Below are positions 17,999-25,916 of a DNA stretch of 64,000 nucleotides, in pieces. The notes below the pieces were generated by a model that ran no database searches, was not told where the DNA came from, and was given only the letters and a program-made list of their open reading frames with translations. The translations under genes and the position numbers were made by a program. Location of the stretch: assembly GCF_003002025.1 (NCBI RefSeq), contig NZ_PVZB01000007.1, positions 244,354-308,353 of the forward strand, read 5' to 3'. The stretch comes from Paraburkholderia sp. BL25I1N1. GTDB taxonomy: Bacteria > Pseudomonadota > Gammaproteobacteria > Burkholderiales > Burkholderiaceae. Position 1 is the stretch's first letter; every line of letters begins with the position of its first letter.

Positions 17999-18318
17999 CG
18001 ATGGCACCTGATGGCGTAAACGTGCATTGCGCGCGACAGCGCGACTCCCTGATGTCGGCGAAGACTTCTCTGCGCCATCGATCAGACTAGCGCCGGGTTC
18101 GGGCCCGCTCTGTGCGCTTCCGCGCATATCGTCGCGGGACAGGCGCTGGCAGCGAGTTTGCGTCGGCATGCTCCTGGCTTTAGGGTTAACCCATTCAGCC
18201 CCGCGCAGCAAACTGCATACAGTTCTGGCATACGAGCCTGCTTCAGACGCGGGGGTAGTGCCGCCCGGGGACTTCCGGCGGTGTTTCCTCGGTTCCACGA
18301 ACTCAAAGGAGATGACAA
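17999..18318. other. Divergent intergenic region, FecR operon / NCS1 permease
   Basis: 320 bp that must hold the promoters of both transcription units. I see no gene. A motif TGGCATACGAGCCTGCTT near 18223 resembles a sigma-54 element, but its GG-GC spacing is one base too long, so it is not called. No convincing riboswitch fold was seen before the permease. Confidence 0.4.
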
Positions 18319-19776
18319 ATGGAAATCCGCGACCCTTCGCCCGGCCTCTACAACGAAGATCTCGCCCCTTCAAGGGTGCGCAACTGGGGGGCCTTCAGCA
18401 TTTTCAACGTCTGGACCTCGGACGTGCACAGCCTCTGGGGCTACTACCTCGCCGCCAGCCTGTTCCTGCTGTGCGGCACGTTCACGAACTTCGTGCTGGC
18501 GATCGGGATCGGCTCCCTGGTGATCTATGCGTTGATGAACCTGATCGGCTACGCCGGCGAGAAGACCGGCGTGCCTTATCCGGTACTGGCGCGTGCTTCA
18601 TTCGGCGTGTGGGGCGCCAATCTCGCCGCGCTGGTGCGCGCCGTGGTGGCCTGCTTCTGGTACGGCGCGCAGACAGCCGCGGCGGCGGGCGCGCTGGTCG
18701 CGCTGCTCATCCGCAACGACAGCCTGATGGCGTTCTACAAGGGCACGCACTTCCTCGGCCACTCGGCACTGGAGGTGATCTGCTACGTGGTCATCTGGGC
18801 GCTGCAGCTGCTCATCATCCAGAAGGGCATGGAGACGGTGCGCAAGTTCCAGGACTGGGCCGGCCCGGCGGTGTGGGTCGCGATGCTGATTCTGGCAATC
18901 GGGCTGTGCGTGAAGGCCGGCGGCTTCTCGTTCTCGCACGGCATTCCGATGGACGTGCTGCTCGATAAAACCAGAGACGCCGGTGTCAGCGGCGATCCCG
19001 GCTCGTTCTGGGCGCTGATGGCGGTGGGCGCGACCTGGATCACCTACTTCGCGGCGCTGTACCTGAACTTCTGCGACTTCTCGCGCTACGCGAAGAATCG
19101 CGACGCTGTGAAGAAAGGCAATCTGTGGGGCCTGCCGGTCAATCTGATCGCGTTCTCGCTGGTCGCCGGCATCACCACCATCGCCGCCTTCAAGGTGTAT
19201 GGCGAGGTGCTGCTGCACCCCGAGCAGATCTCCGCCAAATTCGACAGCTGGGTACTGGCGTTCATCGCCGCGCTGACCTTCGCGGTCGCCACGCTGGGCA
19301 TCAACGTGGTCGCCAATTTCGTCTCGGCCGCGTTCGACATCTCCAACGTGTTCCCCAGGCAGATCAGTTTCAAGAAAGGCGGCTACATTGCCGCGGCCAT
19401 CGCACTGGTGCTCTACCCGTTCGCGCCGTGGGAAGGCAACGCCGCGCACTTCGTCAACGCGATCGGCGCAACGATGGGCCCTTTGCTGGGCATCATTCTG
19501 GTGGACTACTATCTGGTGGCCAAGGGCAACATCAACGTGGCGGCGCTGTATCAGGAGCACGGCGAGTACCGTTACGAAGGCGGCTGGAACGTCAACGCGT
19601 TGATCGCGGCGGCGATCGGCAGCGTATTTTCGACCTTTCTGCCGAACTTCACCACGCTGCTGCCGGTCTGGTGGAATACCTACGGCTGGTTCTTCGGCGT
19701 GCTGATCGGCGGCGGCACGTATCTGATCATGGCGACGCTGCGGCCGCGCACCGCGGTCGCGCCGACCCGCGCTTAG
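18319..19776 (+). CDS. NCS1-family nucleobase/hydantoin-type permease
   Basis: 485 aa with 12 membrane segments, AAAGGAGATGACAA before the ATG. N-terminal DLAPSRVRNWGAFSIFNVWT and SDVHSLWGYYLAASL are the hallmark first helix of NCS1 symporters (cytosine, allantoin, uracil, hydantoin), which import ring compounds with H+ or Na+. NPYSxGLxxQ-like NCS1 features are diffuse, so the exact substrate is not assigned; FVSAAFDISNVFPRQISFKKGG is the usual helix 8 region. Located opposite an MFS transporter and an amidohydrolase pseudogene; a shared purine or ring-amide theme is possible. Confidence 0.88.
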   Translation: MEIRDPSPGLYNEDLAPSRVRNWGAFSIFNVWTSDVHSLWGYYLAASLFLLCGTFTNFVLAIGIGSLVIYALMNLIGYAGEKTGVPYPVLARASFGVWGANLAALVRAVVACFWYGAQTAAAAGALVALLIRNDSLMAFYKGTHFLGHSALEVICYVVIWALQLLIIQKGMETVRKFQDWAGPAVWVAMLILAIGLCVKAGGFSFSHGIPMDVLLDKTRDAGVSGDPGSFWALMAVGATWITYFAALYLNFCDFSRYAKNRDAVKKGNLWGLPVNLIAFSLVAGITTIAAFKVYGEVLLHPEQISAKFDSWVLAFIAALTFAVATLGINVVANFVSAAFDISNVFPRQISFKKGGYIAAAIALVLYPFAPWEGNAAHFVNAIGATMGPLLGIILVDYYLVAKGNINVAALYQEHGEYRYEGGWNVNALIAAAIGSVFSTFLPNFTTLLPVWWNTYGWFFGVLIGGGTYLIMATLRPRTAVAPTRA

Positions 19777-19788
19777 GGGTGCTTCACG

Positions 19789-19822
19789 GGGCTGGACGCG
19801 GTGCCACGTGTTCAGCCCTTTG
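19789..19822. terminator. Possible terminator between convergent transporter genes
   Basis: GGGCTG (19789-19794) pairs with CAGCCC (19813-19818) around an 18-base loop containing further partial pairing (GAC/GTG), followed by TTTGTG. It lies 12 bp after the NCS1 permease stop and before the converging MFS gene. Stem is short, so weakly supported. Confidence 0.35.
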
Positions 19823-19893
19823 TGATTCAAGCATTCGCGCGCGCTCCTTCGCGCTGGTGGACTGGTCGTCACCATAGCCGCGCCTGCTTTTCC

Positions 19894-21264
19894 TCACGGA
19901 TTGATCTGCCCTGCAGCAATGTCTTCGAGCGATCTTCCGCGCGTCGGCACGCCCATGAGCAGCACCGCCAGCGCGCCGATCAGCAGCACCAGCGTCGTCG
20001 CCCCGAACACGCCGGCGAAACCCAGCCGCGGATAGACGTATCCGACGAGGATAGGCGCAGCGATCGCGCCGAGCCGACCAATTGACGAAGCGAGCCCGGT
20101 GCCTGTCGCGCGCACGTCGGTGGGAAACACTTCCGGGGTATAGGCATAAACGCCGGCATAGGTGCCGTTCATGAAGAACGAAAGCAGGATGCCCGACACC
20201 ATGATGCCTGTATCCGTACCCGTCAACGCAAGCCCGAGCGCCGAGATGCCGCCCAAGATCATGTACGACGCAATCGTCGCCTGCCGGCCGATCTTCTCGT
20301 TGAGCCACGCGCCCGAAAAGTATCCGGGGATCTGCGCGATGTAAATCACGAGCGAATACGAGAAGCTCCGCGTGATGGTCATTCCGTTCTGAACGAGCAA
20401 ACCGGGAATCCACGTGAAAAACGCGTAGTAGCTGAACGTGATGGATAGCCACATCAGCCAGGTCATGGCGGTGATGCGCGCGAGCTTCGCTGCCCATAAC
20501 GCCTTGACGTTGGCGATGATCGAGGCCCGTCCGGCGGCGAGCGGAACGGCTTCCTCGCGCACGGCAGGCAGTGGCTCCAACCGCTCGCCGGACTTCGTCA
20601 CCTCCGCTTCCATGCGCGACACGATCGCATCGGCTTCCGCGTGCCGGTCGCGTGCCTCGAGCCAGCGCGGCGACTCAGGTAACGCGCGGCGCCACCAGAG
20701 CAGCATCACGATGGGCAGTGCGGTGATGACCATGACCGCGCGCCATGCATTGGGTGCGAGCGGGATCACCAGATAGCCGAGCAGTGCAGCCGCCACGAAG
20801 CCAAACGAGAAAAATCCCGCGAGGCTGCCGGTGAAGCTGCCGCGATACCGCCGCGCCACGAACTCCGAGAGGAACGGCGCGACAATCGCGCTTTCCGCTC
20901 CCGTCCCCAGGCCGGCGACAATGCGCGTCGCCAGAAAAAAGCCCCAGTCGTTCGCGAGCGCGCTGGCAAGCGAGGCGACACAGTAGATCACGAGCGCATA
21001 CATCATGACCTTGCGTCGGCCGATGATGTCGCCGAGCATGCCCGCGAGCATCGCGCCGAAGAAATAGCCCATGAACGTACCGCTTCCCAGCACGCCGGTC
21101 TGCACGCTAGTCAAGCCCCATTGCGTGCGCAGCACCGGCAGCAGGAACGCGAGCACGGCGGCATCCATCGCGTCGAAGGTGTAGCCGAGGCCGCCCATCA
21201 GCAATAAACGGCGGTGAAAAGCTGAAAACGGCAATCGCTCGATACGGGCGGCAATCATCGACAT
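19894..21264 (-). CDS. MFS transporter, metabolite:H+ symporter type
   Basis: 456 aa with 12 membrane segments. ATG 21262-21264 is chosen since GGAG lies 7 bases before it; upstream TTG 21270 lacks a site. The signatures are GYTFDAMDAAVLAFLLPVL in helix 1 (the Asp of the substrate channel), GMLGDIIGRRKVM between helices 2 and 3, and LPESPRWLEARDRH at the mid-loop entry, as in aromatic-acid and sialate-type symporters. It ends GVPTRGRSLEDIAAG. It is transcribed away from the amidohydrolase pseudogene on the same strand with a 51-bp gap and was probably the transporter for that enzyme's substrate. Confidence 0.88.
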   Translation of the reverse strand: MSMIAARIERLPFSAFHRRLLLMGGLGYTFDAMDAAVLAFLLPVLRTQWGLTSVQTGVLGSGTFMGYFFGAMLAGMLGDIIGRRKVMMYALVIYCVASLASALANDWGFFLATRIVAGLGTGAESAIVAPFLSEFVARRYRGSFTGSLAGFFSFGFVAAALLGYLVIPLAPNAWRAVMVITALPIVMLLWWRRALPESPRWLEARDRHAEADAIVSRMEAEVTKSGERLEPLPAVREEAVPLAAGRASIIANVKALWAAKLARITAMTWLMWLSITFSYYAFFTWIPGLLVQNGMTITRSFSYSLVIYIAQIPGYFSGAWLNEKIGRQATIASYMILGGISALGLALTGTDTGIMVSGILLSFFMNGTYAGVYAYTPEVFPTDVRATGTGLASSIGRLGAIAAPILVGYVYPRLGFAGVFGATTLVLLIGALAVLLMGVPTRGRSLEDIAAGQINP

Positions 21265-21315
21265 GGGCAAGCTCCGATCAGGACACGGGGGCGGCGCGCA
21301 CGCGCGCGGGTACGG

Positions 21316-22566
21316 TCAGGCGCTTTCGAGTTCGTTGACGAAGATCCGGCCGTCCTTCATGACGAGCGGAATATGCTCGCCCTGACCTAACAGGCAATCG
21401 ACGGACTTCAAAGGATTGCCGTCGACCACCAGCAGATCGGCATGCGCGCCCGGCATGATTCTGCCGAGCTTGTCCTGCATGCCGAGCACTTCCGCGCCGA
21501 CGAGCGTCGCGCTCGCGATCACTTCGGCCGGCGACATGACGTCGGCCAGAATCCTGAACTCATCGCTTTGGAGCCGCTGCGCCTCGCCGAGCAGGTCCGT
21601 GCCGAAGCCCAGCTTCACGCCGGCGCGCTTCATGATTTCGATCGAGTGCAGACCCGCGCCATGCACGTCCGCGACCTTCGCGATGCTGGCCGGAGGCAGT
21701 CCGTATTTCTCGCCTTCGCTGGCGAGCGCGTCGTAAGTGACGAGAGTGGGCACGACATACGCGCCGTGCTCCGCGACAAGGCGTGCGGTCTCCTCGTCGA
21801 TCAGATTGCCGTGTTCGATCGTGCGCACGCCACACCGCACGGCGCGGGCGATCGCCGCGGGCGTATAGGCGTGCGCCAGCACATACGTGCCGCGCCCCTG
21901 TGCTTCGGCGACGATGGCGCGGATCTCGTCTTCCGAGTAACCAAATGCGCCGACGGGATCGGTGGGTTAAGCCACCCCGCCCGACGCCATGATCTTGATC
22001 TGGTCCGCGCCCATCTGCAGTTCCTCGCGCACGGCGCGGCGCACTTCATCGACGCCGTCCGCCACGCGGCCGAGCGCGCCGACCCGCACGCAGCATCCGC
22101 AGGGGGCACCGGGCGGCATGTAGTCGGAGCGGGCGCGCGGATCGGCGTGACCGCCCGTCTGGCTCAACGCGCGGCCGGAGACGAAAAGGCGCGGACCTTC
22201 GATGAGCCCCGACTCGACCGCCTGCTTGAATGGATAGCCCGCCCCGCCCGCGTCGCGTACGGTGGTGAAACCGCGGCGCAGCATCGCGCGCATGATCGGC
22301 ACGGCGCGCAGCGTGACGAGCACATTGGGCAGCGTCGCCACGCGCGGCAAGTTGAATTCGATCGCAACGACATGCACGTGCAGATCGATCAGACCCGGCA
22401 TGACCGTTTTGCCTTTGACGTCGATCACATGCGCGCTGCTGCTTTTGATCGGCTTGTCGGACACTTCGCGCACGAAGCCATCCTCGATGAGAACTTCGAA
22501 GCCTTCCAGCAGATCAGGACGGGTGGGATCGAGAAGCGCGCCGTTACGTAGGACGAAGGTGGTCAA
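21316..22566 (-). pseudogene. Metal-dependent amidohydrolase interrupted by an in-frame stop
   Basis: Two open frames, 22566-21967 and the continuation down to 21316, are in the same reading frame and separated only by TAA (plus strand TTA 21967-21969). Together they give one 416-codon COG1228-type amidohydrolase (imidazolonepropionase/prolidase-like). Visible landmarks: LIDLHVHVVA (metal-binding HxH), IKIMASGGVA just before the stop, PTDPVGAFGYSEDEIRAIV just after, VLAHAYTPAAI and VRTIEHGNLID (metal His), LGFGTDLLGE (metal Asp). One base change (e.g. TCA to TAA) explains the break. Start TTG 22566 with GGAG. The first fragment alone lacks the later metal ligands, so it should be inactive. 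Confidence 0.85.
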
Positions 22567-22894
22567 CTGATGTCTCCTTCAGGTTTCGATCGCGGCGCCC
22601 GGCATACGGGCCTCGCTTCGAGTGGAGAGGCTGGTGTATGGAAGCGCTGCCAGGCTATTCGTCAGGACAGATCTCGCACGCATTAAGTATGCGCTGACGA
22701 ACCCATGACGCAAAGCGGATCGAAAAAAGCCTTTCCCACATGTTGATCTTTCGCTGGCCTGAGCATTAAGATGGGCACCTCGGCGCGTGACACGATGACA
22801 TCGCGCAGCCGACACCCCGAATTGATCCTGCTCGCAACACGAGGTCAACGGATCAGGTTCCCAGCCAGGCAGCAAGCTCAGCCAGGAGACAACG
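22567..22894. other. Divergent intergenic region, amidohydrolase / small gene
   Basis: 328 bp with no gene seen. It should hold the promoter of the amidohydrolase-MFS unit on the minus strand and that of the small genes from 22895 on the plus strand. No repeat or hairpin stands out. Confidence 0.4.
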
Positions 22895-23101
22895 ATGCTC
22901 AGTCCACACGAATTCGCGACCCTTATGTTGCTCAAGGATGCACCGGATCTGCTGAGTCTGGACGGTGCCGATCTGGAAGCGCTTCTGGAGCGCCAACTCG
23001 TCACGCTGGAAGACCTCGCTTCCGGGCAACAACGCCCGCTCATTACCGCTGACGGACAGATATTTCTGAAGGCCGCCGCTCGTATCCCGAACGACGAATG
23101 A
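22895..23101 (+). CDS. 68-aa hypothetical protein
   Basis: MLSPHEFATLMLLKDAPDLL, then LDGADLEALLERQLVTLEDL: a helical, acidic small soluble protein. AGGAG is 6-7 bases before the ATG, and acidic Leu-rich composition is unlike a random GC-rich frame. No family recognised; small proteins starting LSPHEFATLMLL are, by my recollection, common in Burkholderia genomes. First of three same-strand small genes. Confidence 0.7.
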   Translation: MLSPHEFATLMLLKDAPDLLSLDGADLEALLERQLVTLEDLASGQQRPLITADGQIFLKAAARIPNDE

Positions 23102-23141
23102 CACGTATCGCTTGATCAGTTTCACAGTCAAGGAGTGTTGC

Positions 23142-23300
23142 ATGGCCGAATCAGCGGCGGGAATCGTCGTGGGTCTATGCGGGTTGGGCGTCGCCATGCT
23201 ACTGGTCGCCGGACATTATTGGCGCGAGATGAGCAGGCGGCGGCAGCTCAGGCGGATGGACCATCGCGACTGCTGGGAAGTGATGCGCCACCGGCGCTGA
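23142..23300 (+). CDS. 52-aa single-span membrane protein
   Basis: MAESAAGIVVGLCGLGVAML continues LVAGHYWREMSRRR: one N-terminal membrane helix (residues 6-24) and a basic cytoplasmic tail, predicted N-out. AAGGAG lies 6 bases before ATG 23142, which is chosen over an upstream in-frame start at 23112. Unknown function; probably co-transcribed with the flanking small genes. Confidence 0.6.
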   Translation: MAESAAGIVVGLCGLGVAMLLVAGHYWREMSRRRQLRRMDHRDCWEVMRHRR

Positions 23301-23317
23301 AGACGCGCTAGCCGATC

Positions 23318-23725
23318 ATGATCGGGCTGGCCGATGCGGTGCTTGTCGTGCACGCGCTGCTGGCGTTGTTCATCGTGTGCGGGTTCGTTGCGATCTGGCT
23401 GGGCTCGGCCCTTGGCTGGAAGTGGGTACGCCAGCGGCTTTTCCGGCTCGTTCATCTGTCAGCGATCGTTATCGTCGCCACGCTGTCGCTGCTGGGTATC
23501 GCTTGCCCGTTGACGACGCTCGAGGACTGGCTGCGTACGGGTTCGCTGGATGGGCAAGGAATCGCGCAAGGCTTCATCCAGCGTTGGGTGAGTCGCCTGC
23601 TCTACTACGATTTGCCGGGCTGGGTGTTCACGCTTCTATACGTCGCTTTCGGTCTGGTGGTGTTGCTGACCTGGCGGCTGATTCCTCCTGCGAACTCAGC
23701 CCGCTCGAAAACAACGCGCCAATGA
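23318..23725 (+). CDS. DUF2784-family membrane protein
   Basis: 135 aa with about four membrane segments. The family pattern is clear: LADAVLVVHALLALFIVCGF in helix 1, FRLVHLSAIVIVA in helix 2, the short loop GIACPLTTLEDWLR, and LLYYDLPGWVFTLLYVAFG near the end. DUF2784 proteins are widespread inner-membrane proteins without known function. It lies 17 bp after the 52-aa membrane gene. Confidence 0.82.
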   Translation: MIGLADAVLVVHALLALFIVCGFVAIWLGSALGWKWVRQRLFRLVHLSAIVIVATLSLLGIACPLTTLEDWLRTGSLDGQGIAQGFIQRWVSRLLYYDLPGWVFTLLYVAFGLVVLLTWRLIPPANSARSKTTRQ

Positions 23726-23759
23726 TCCGCCTCGCGCACACGATATCCGTCGCCGCTTG

Positions 23760-24263
23760 CTACTTGAAAAAAGTATAAGTGGCGATGTAAGGCGAACTGC
23801 CCGTCGCATGTTCGACGGTGCATGGCGCGGTCGGCGCAACGCCGCCTGCGGTCATCGTGCGTTGCACGTAACGCACGTCGCTCAACATGCCTTTCGCGCC
23901 CGTGGAACGTGCTTCCAGCAACAGCTGGGGCACGCTGTTCGGCGCTTCGCTCGGCATCTGCGCGAGAACACGGCCCACGATCCGGCTGCCGTCGCGGGCT
24001 TCCCACGAGGGTCCCGCCGAATGCTCGATCACCGCGTTCCCGGCCGTGTCGAACAAGGTTGCGCGCGGACTGCGGAACACCCAGCCGAGCGCGTGATTCG
24101 CATCGTATTCGCACGAGTAAATCTGCACGCCGGATGCGGTCGTGCTCAGGAGCGCGCGCCCATCGGGTGGGTCGATCGGCGCGGCGCCGGCCGACGTGGC
24201 GACCACGGCCGACAGCCATATAACGCTGATCGAATGGCGGGTTCTGCGTGACAAACGAATCAT
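23760..24263 (-). CDS. DUF3455-family exported protein
   Basis: 167 aa from ATG 24261-24263, where AAGGAG is 7 bases upstream; the frame extends 5' without a site. A signal peptide ends in VVATSAGAAP. The DUF3455 features are GVQIYSCEYDANHALGWVFR, IVEHSAGPSWEARDGS-like spacing (here VIEHSAGPSWEARDGSRIVG) and LSDVRYVQRTMTAGGVAP. Two cysteines (SCEYD and APCTV) may form a disulfide. Periplasmic or extracellular; function unknown. Convergent with DUF2784. Confidence 0.82.
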   Translation of the reverse strand: MIRLSRRTRHSISVIWLSAVVATSAGAAPIDPPDGRALLSTTASGVQIYSCEYDANHALGWVFRSPRATLFDTAGNAVIEHSAGPSWEARDGSRIVGRVLAQMPSEAPNSVPQLLLEARSTGAKGMLSDVRYVQRTMTAGGVAPTAPCTVEHATGSSPYIATYTFFK

Positions 24264-24651
24264 GGCGATGCTCCTTCTGACTCGAAACGGTGAAAGCCTG
24301 TGACTGGCTCGCCTCTCTTCAAACACTCGGCGTGACGTCGACGGGAACCGCCGGCGGTTCAGGCGGCGCAGGTTTCGGCTGAGCTCGAAACGCGCGTTGA
24401 CGAACCTGTCGTTGTGCAGGCGACCGGTTCATCCGGGCAGCCGATACAACGCTTCACCATGGCGATCTATTCCACGCCGCTTTGAAATCTGTTCGCGCGG
24501 CCATCGGCGAAACGCGCGCTCGGCAACCGAGTTCGACGCGAGTATTGCAGCAAGAAACGGAAGGCGGCCGACTGCCCGCGCCCATATTGTTCATCACAGA
24601 GGGCAGCGATGGCGTTTCCCTCGTTCAACCACATTCAATGAGGAATTCACC
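24264..24651. other. 388-bp intergenic region
   Basis: Open frames run through here on the plus strand into the SnoaL-like gene but have no ribosome site or signature. No repeat, hairpin or promoter can be named with confidence; divergent promoters for 24263 and 24652 must lie within it. Confidence 0.4.
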
Positions 24652-25101
24652 ATGTCCAGGGAAGATGACAACAAGGCCGTAGTGGGCCGCTGGTTTACCG
24701 ACTTCTGGGGCAAGACCTGCAACCTCGACATCGTCGACGAACTCGCCGCGCCCGACATGCTTCTTCAATACTCACTGCACGAACCGCGCCGTGGCCGCGA
24801 GGACATCAAGGCTTTCATGAGCGGTTTTCGCGAAGCATTCCCGGACCTCAACTTCTGGGGCGCCGCCGATCTCATCGCCGAGGGGGACTATGTCGTCGGC
24901 CGTTGGGAAGGTGGCGGCACACATACGGGTCCGGCGTTCCGCGACTTCCTCATCGGATCGTTGCCTGCAGCGACTGGCCGGACCATGCGCTTTACCGGCA
25001 CGACCGTGTTACGGCTCAAGGACGGCATGATCGTCGAAGAAATCGGACTCGACGACGGCGTCACCGCCCTGCGGCAACTCGGGCTCATCAAACCGGCGTG
25101 A
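24652..25101 (+). CDS. SnoaL-like polyketide cyclase / NTF2-fold protein
   Basis: 149 aa from ATG 24652 (GAGGAATTCACC before it). NTF2 fold: helical start ending AAPDMLLQYSLHEP, RRGREDIKAFMSGFREAFPD, then strands with GDYVVGRWEGGGTHTGPAF and RTMRFTGTTVLRLKDGMIVE. This spacing is the SnoaL_2 ester-cyclase-like group, whose members are mostly of unknown substrate. Stand-alone gene with a terminator 56 bp after its stop. Confidence 0.83.
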   Translation: MSREDDNKAVVGRWFTDFWGKTCNLDIVDELAAPDMLLQYSLHEPRRGREDIKAFMSGFREAFPDLNFWGAADLIAEGDYVVGRWEGGGTHTGPAFRDFLIGSLPAATGRTMRFTGTTVLRLKDGMIVEEIGLDDGVTALRQLGLIKPA

Positions 25102-25156
25102 TCGACGACGCGGTGCTTCTGGTATCGCTCAACGTCGCCATATGCACCTGACGATA

Positions 25157-25186
25157 CAACGGGCCGGTACACGCCGGCCCGTTGTG
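25157..25186. terminator. Bidirectional hairpin terminator
   Basis: ACAACGGGCCGG, loop TACACG, CCGGCCCGTTGT: a perfect 12-bp GC-rich stem between the SnoaL-like gene (plus) and the converging membrane-protein gene (minus). Only a short GTT follows, so no strong U-tract on either side. Confidence 0.65.
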
Positions 25187-25235
25187 TTGGAAGTTAGACA
25201 AAGGGTCTGCCAGCAGAAACCCACACACGGGCCGC

Positions 25236-25916
25236 TCACACCTCGCCGACTACCGCTGCGTTGAGCGCCAGCGAGAGCGCGCCAACCAGAACAAGACTTA
25301 ACGCCCACACCGCATCCAGATTGAACCAGCTCCGCGACACGAACTTCAGCCCGAGGTAACGATAAACCAGCCAGGCCAGAAAGCCACCGGCAACCATCAT
25401 CGCGCAGGCATGTACACCTGAGACGAGCAGCGCCATGCCGAGATTCGCTTCGATCAGCGTTTGCGCGGCTCGGTGCCCTCGATCCATTTGATAAGCGCTA
25501 CACAGCCCGAGGTAGATCGGTACGAGCATCAGTCCGGCGCCGTGCGCAATGGCAACGGCGAACGACCACAGCGTGAGCCGTGACGGCGGGATTCGCACGA
25601 GGACACGCGGATGGCGCCGCCGGATCAGCAGAAACACGCCGAAGCCGATCACGAGCAGACTGGCGCCGACCTGTATCGCGCGCTGCCAGGCGAGCAGGAC
25701 GGTCAGCATGGCGAACGGCAGCATCACCAGTAACACGGCCAGCACGTGCCCGACCGCGAGATAGACGAGCGCGCCGAACAACGCCCGTGCGCGCCGCTCC
25801 ATCAGACCGCTCGACACGGCGAGCGGCCACCCCATTGCCGGATTGATCCCGTGATAGAGACCGCTCGCCAGAATGGCCAGCCACAAGCCGGTCTGCGACC
25901 AGCCTCCCCCAATCAA
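25236..25916 (-). CDS. Multi-pass membrane protein paired with methanethiol oxidase
   Basis: 226 aa, about six membrane segments. The start is placed at TTG 25914-25916, which overlaps the TGA of the upstream gene (TTGA), because homologous-looking membrane sequence begins right there (MIGGGWSQTGLWLAILASGL). The much longer open frame upstream is only the shadow of the SBP56 gene. Two related-looking motifs, SGLYHGINPAMGWPLAV and VAIAHGAGLMLVPIYLGL, each with a His-Gly in a helix, suggest an internal repeat and perhaps metal or small-molecule transport (UreH/HupE-like look). Function unknown; coupling to the oxidase implies a role with it. Confidence 0.72.
   Translation of the reverse strand: MIGGGWSQTGLWLAILASGLYHGINPAMGWPLAVSSGLMERRARALFGALVYLAVGHVLAVLLVMLPFAMLTVLLAWQRAIQVGASLLVIGFGVFLLIRRRHPRVLVRIPPSRLTLWSFAVAIAHGAGLMLVPIYLGLCSAYQMDRGHRAAQTLIEANLGMALLVSGVHACAMMVAGGFLAWLVYRYLGLKFVSRSWFNLDAVWALSLVLVGALSLALNAAVVGEV

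Noticed and set aside
18223..18240. Possible sigma-54 element before the NCS1 permease
   Set aside because: GG and GC are one base too far apart, which destroys function in characterised promoters.
18598..19875. 425-codon minus-strand frame opposite the NCS1 permease
   Set aside because: His/Arg/Asp-rich shadow; the plus-strand protein has clear NCS1 features and a good ribosome site.
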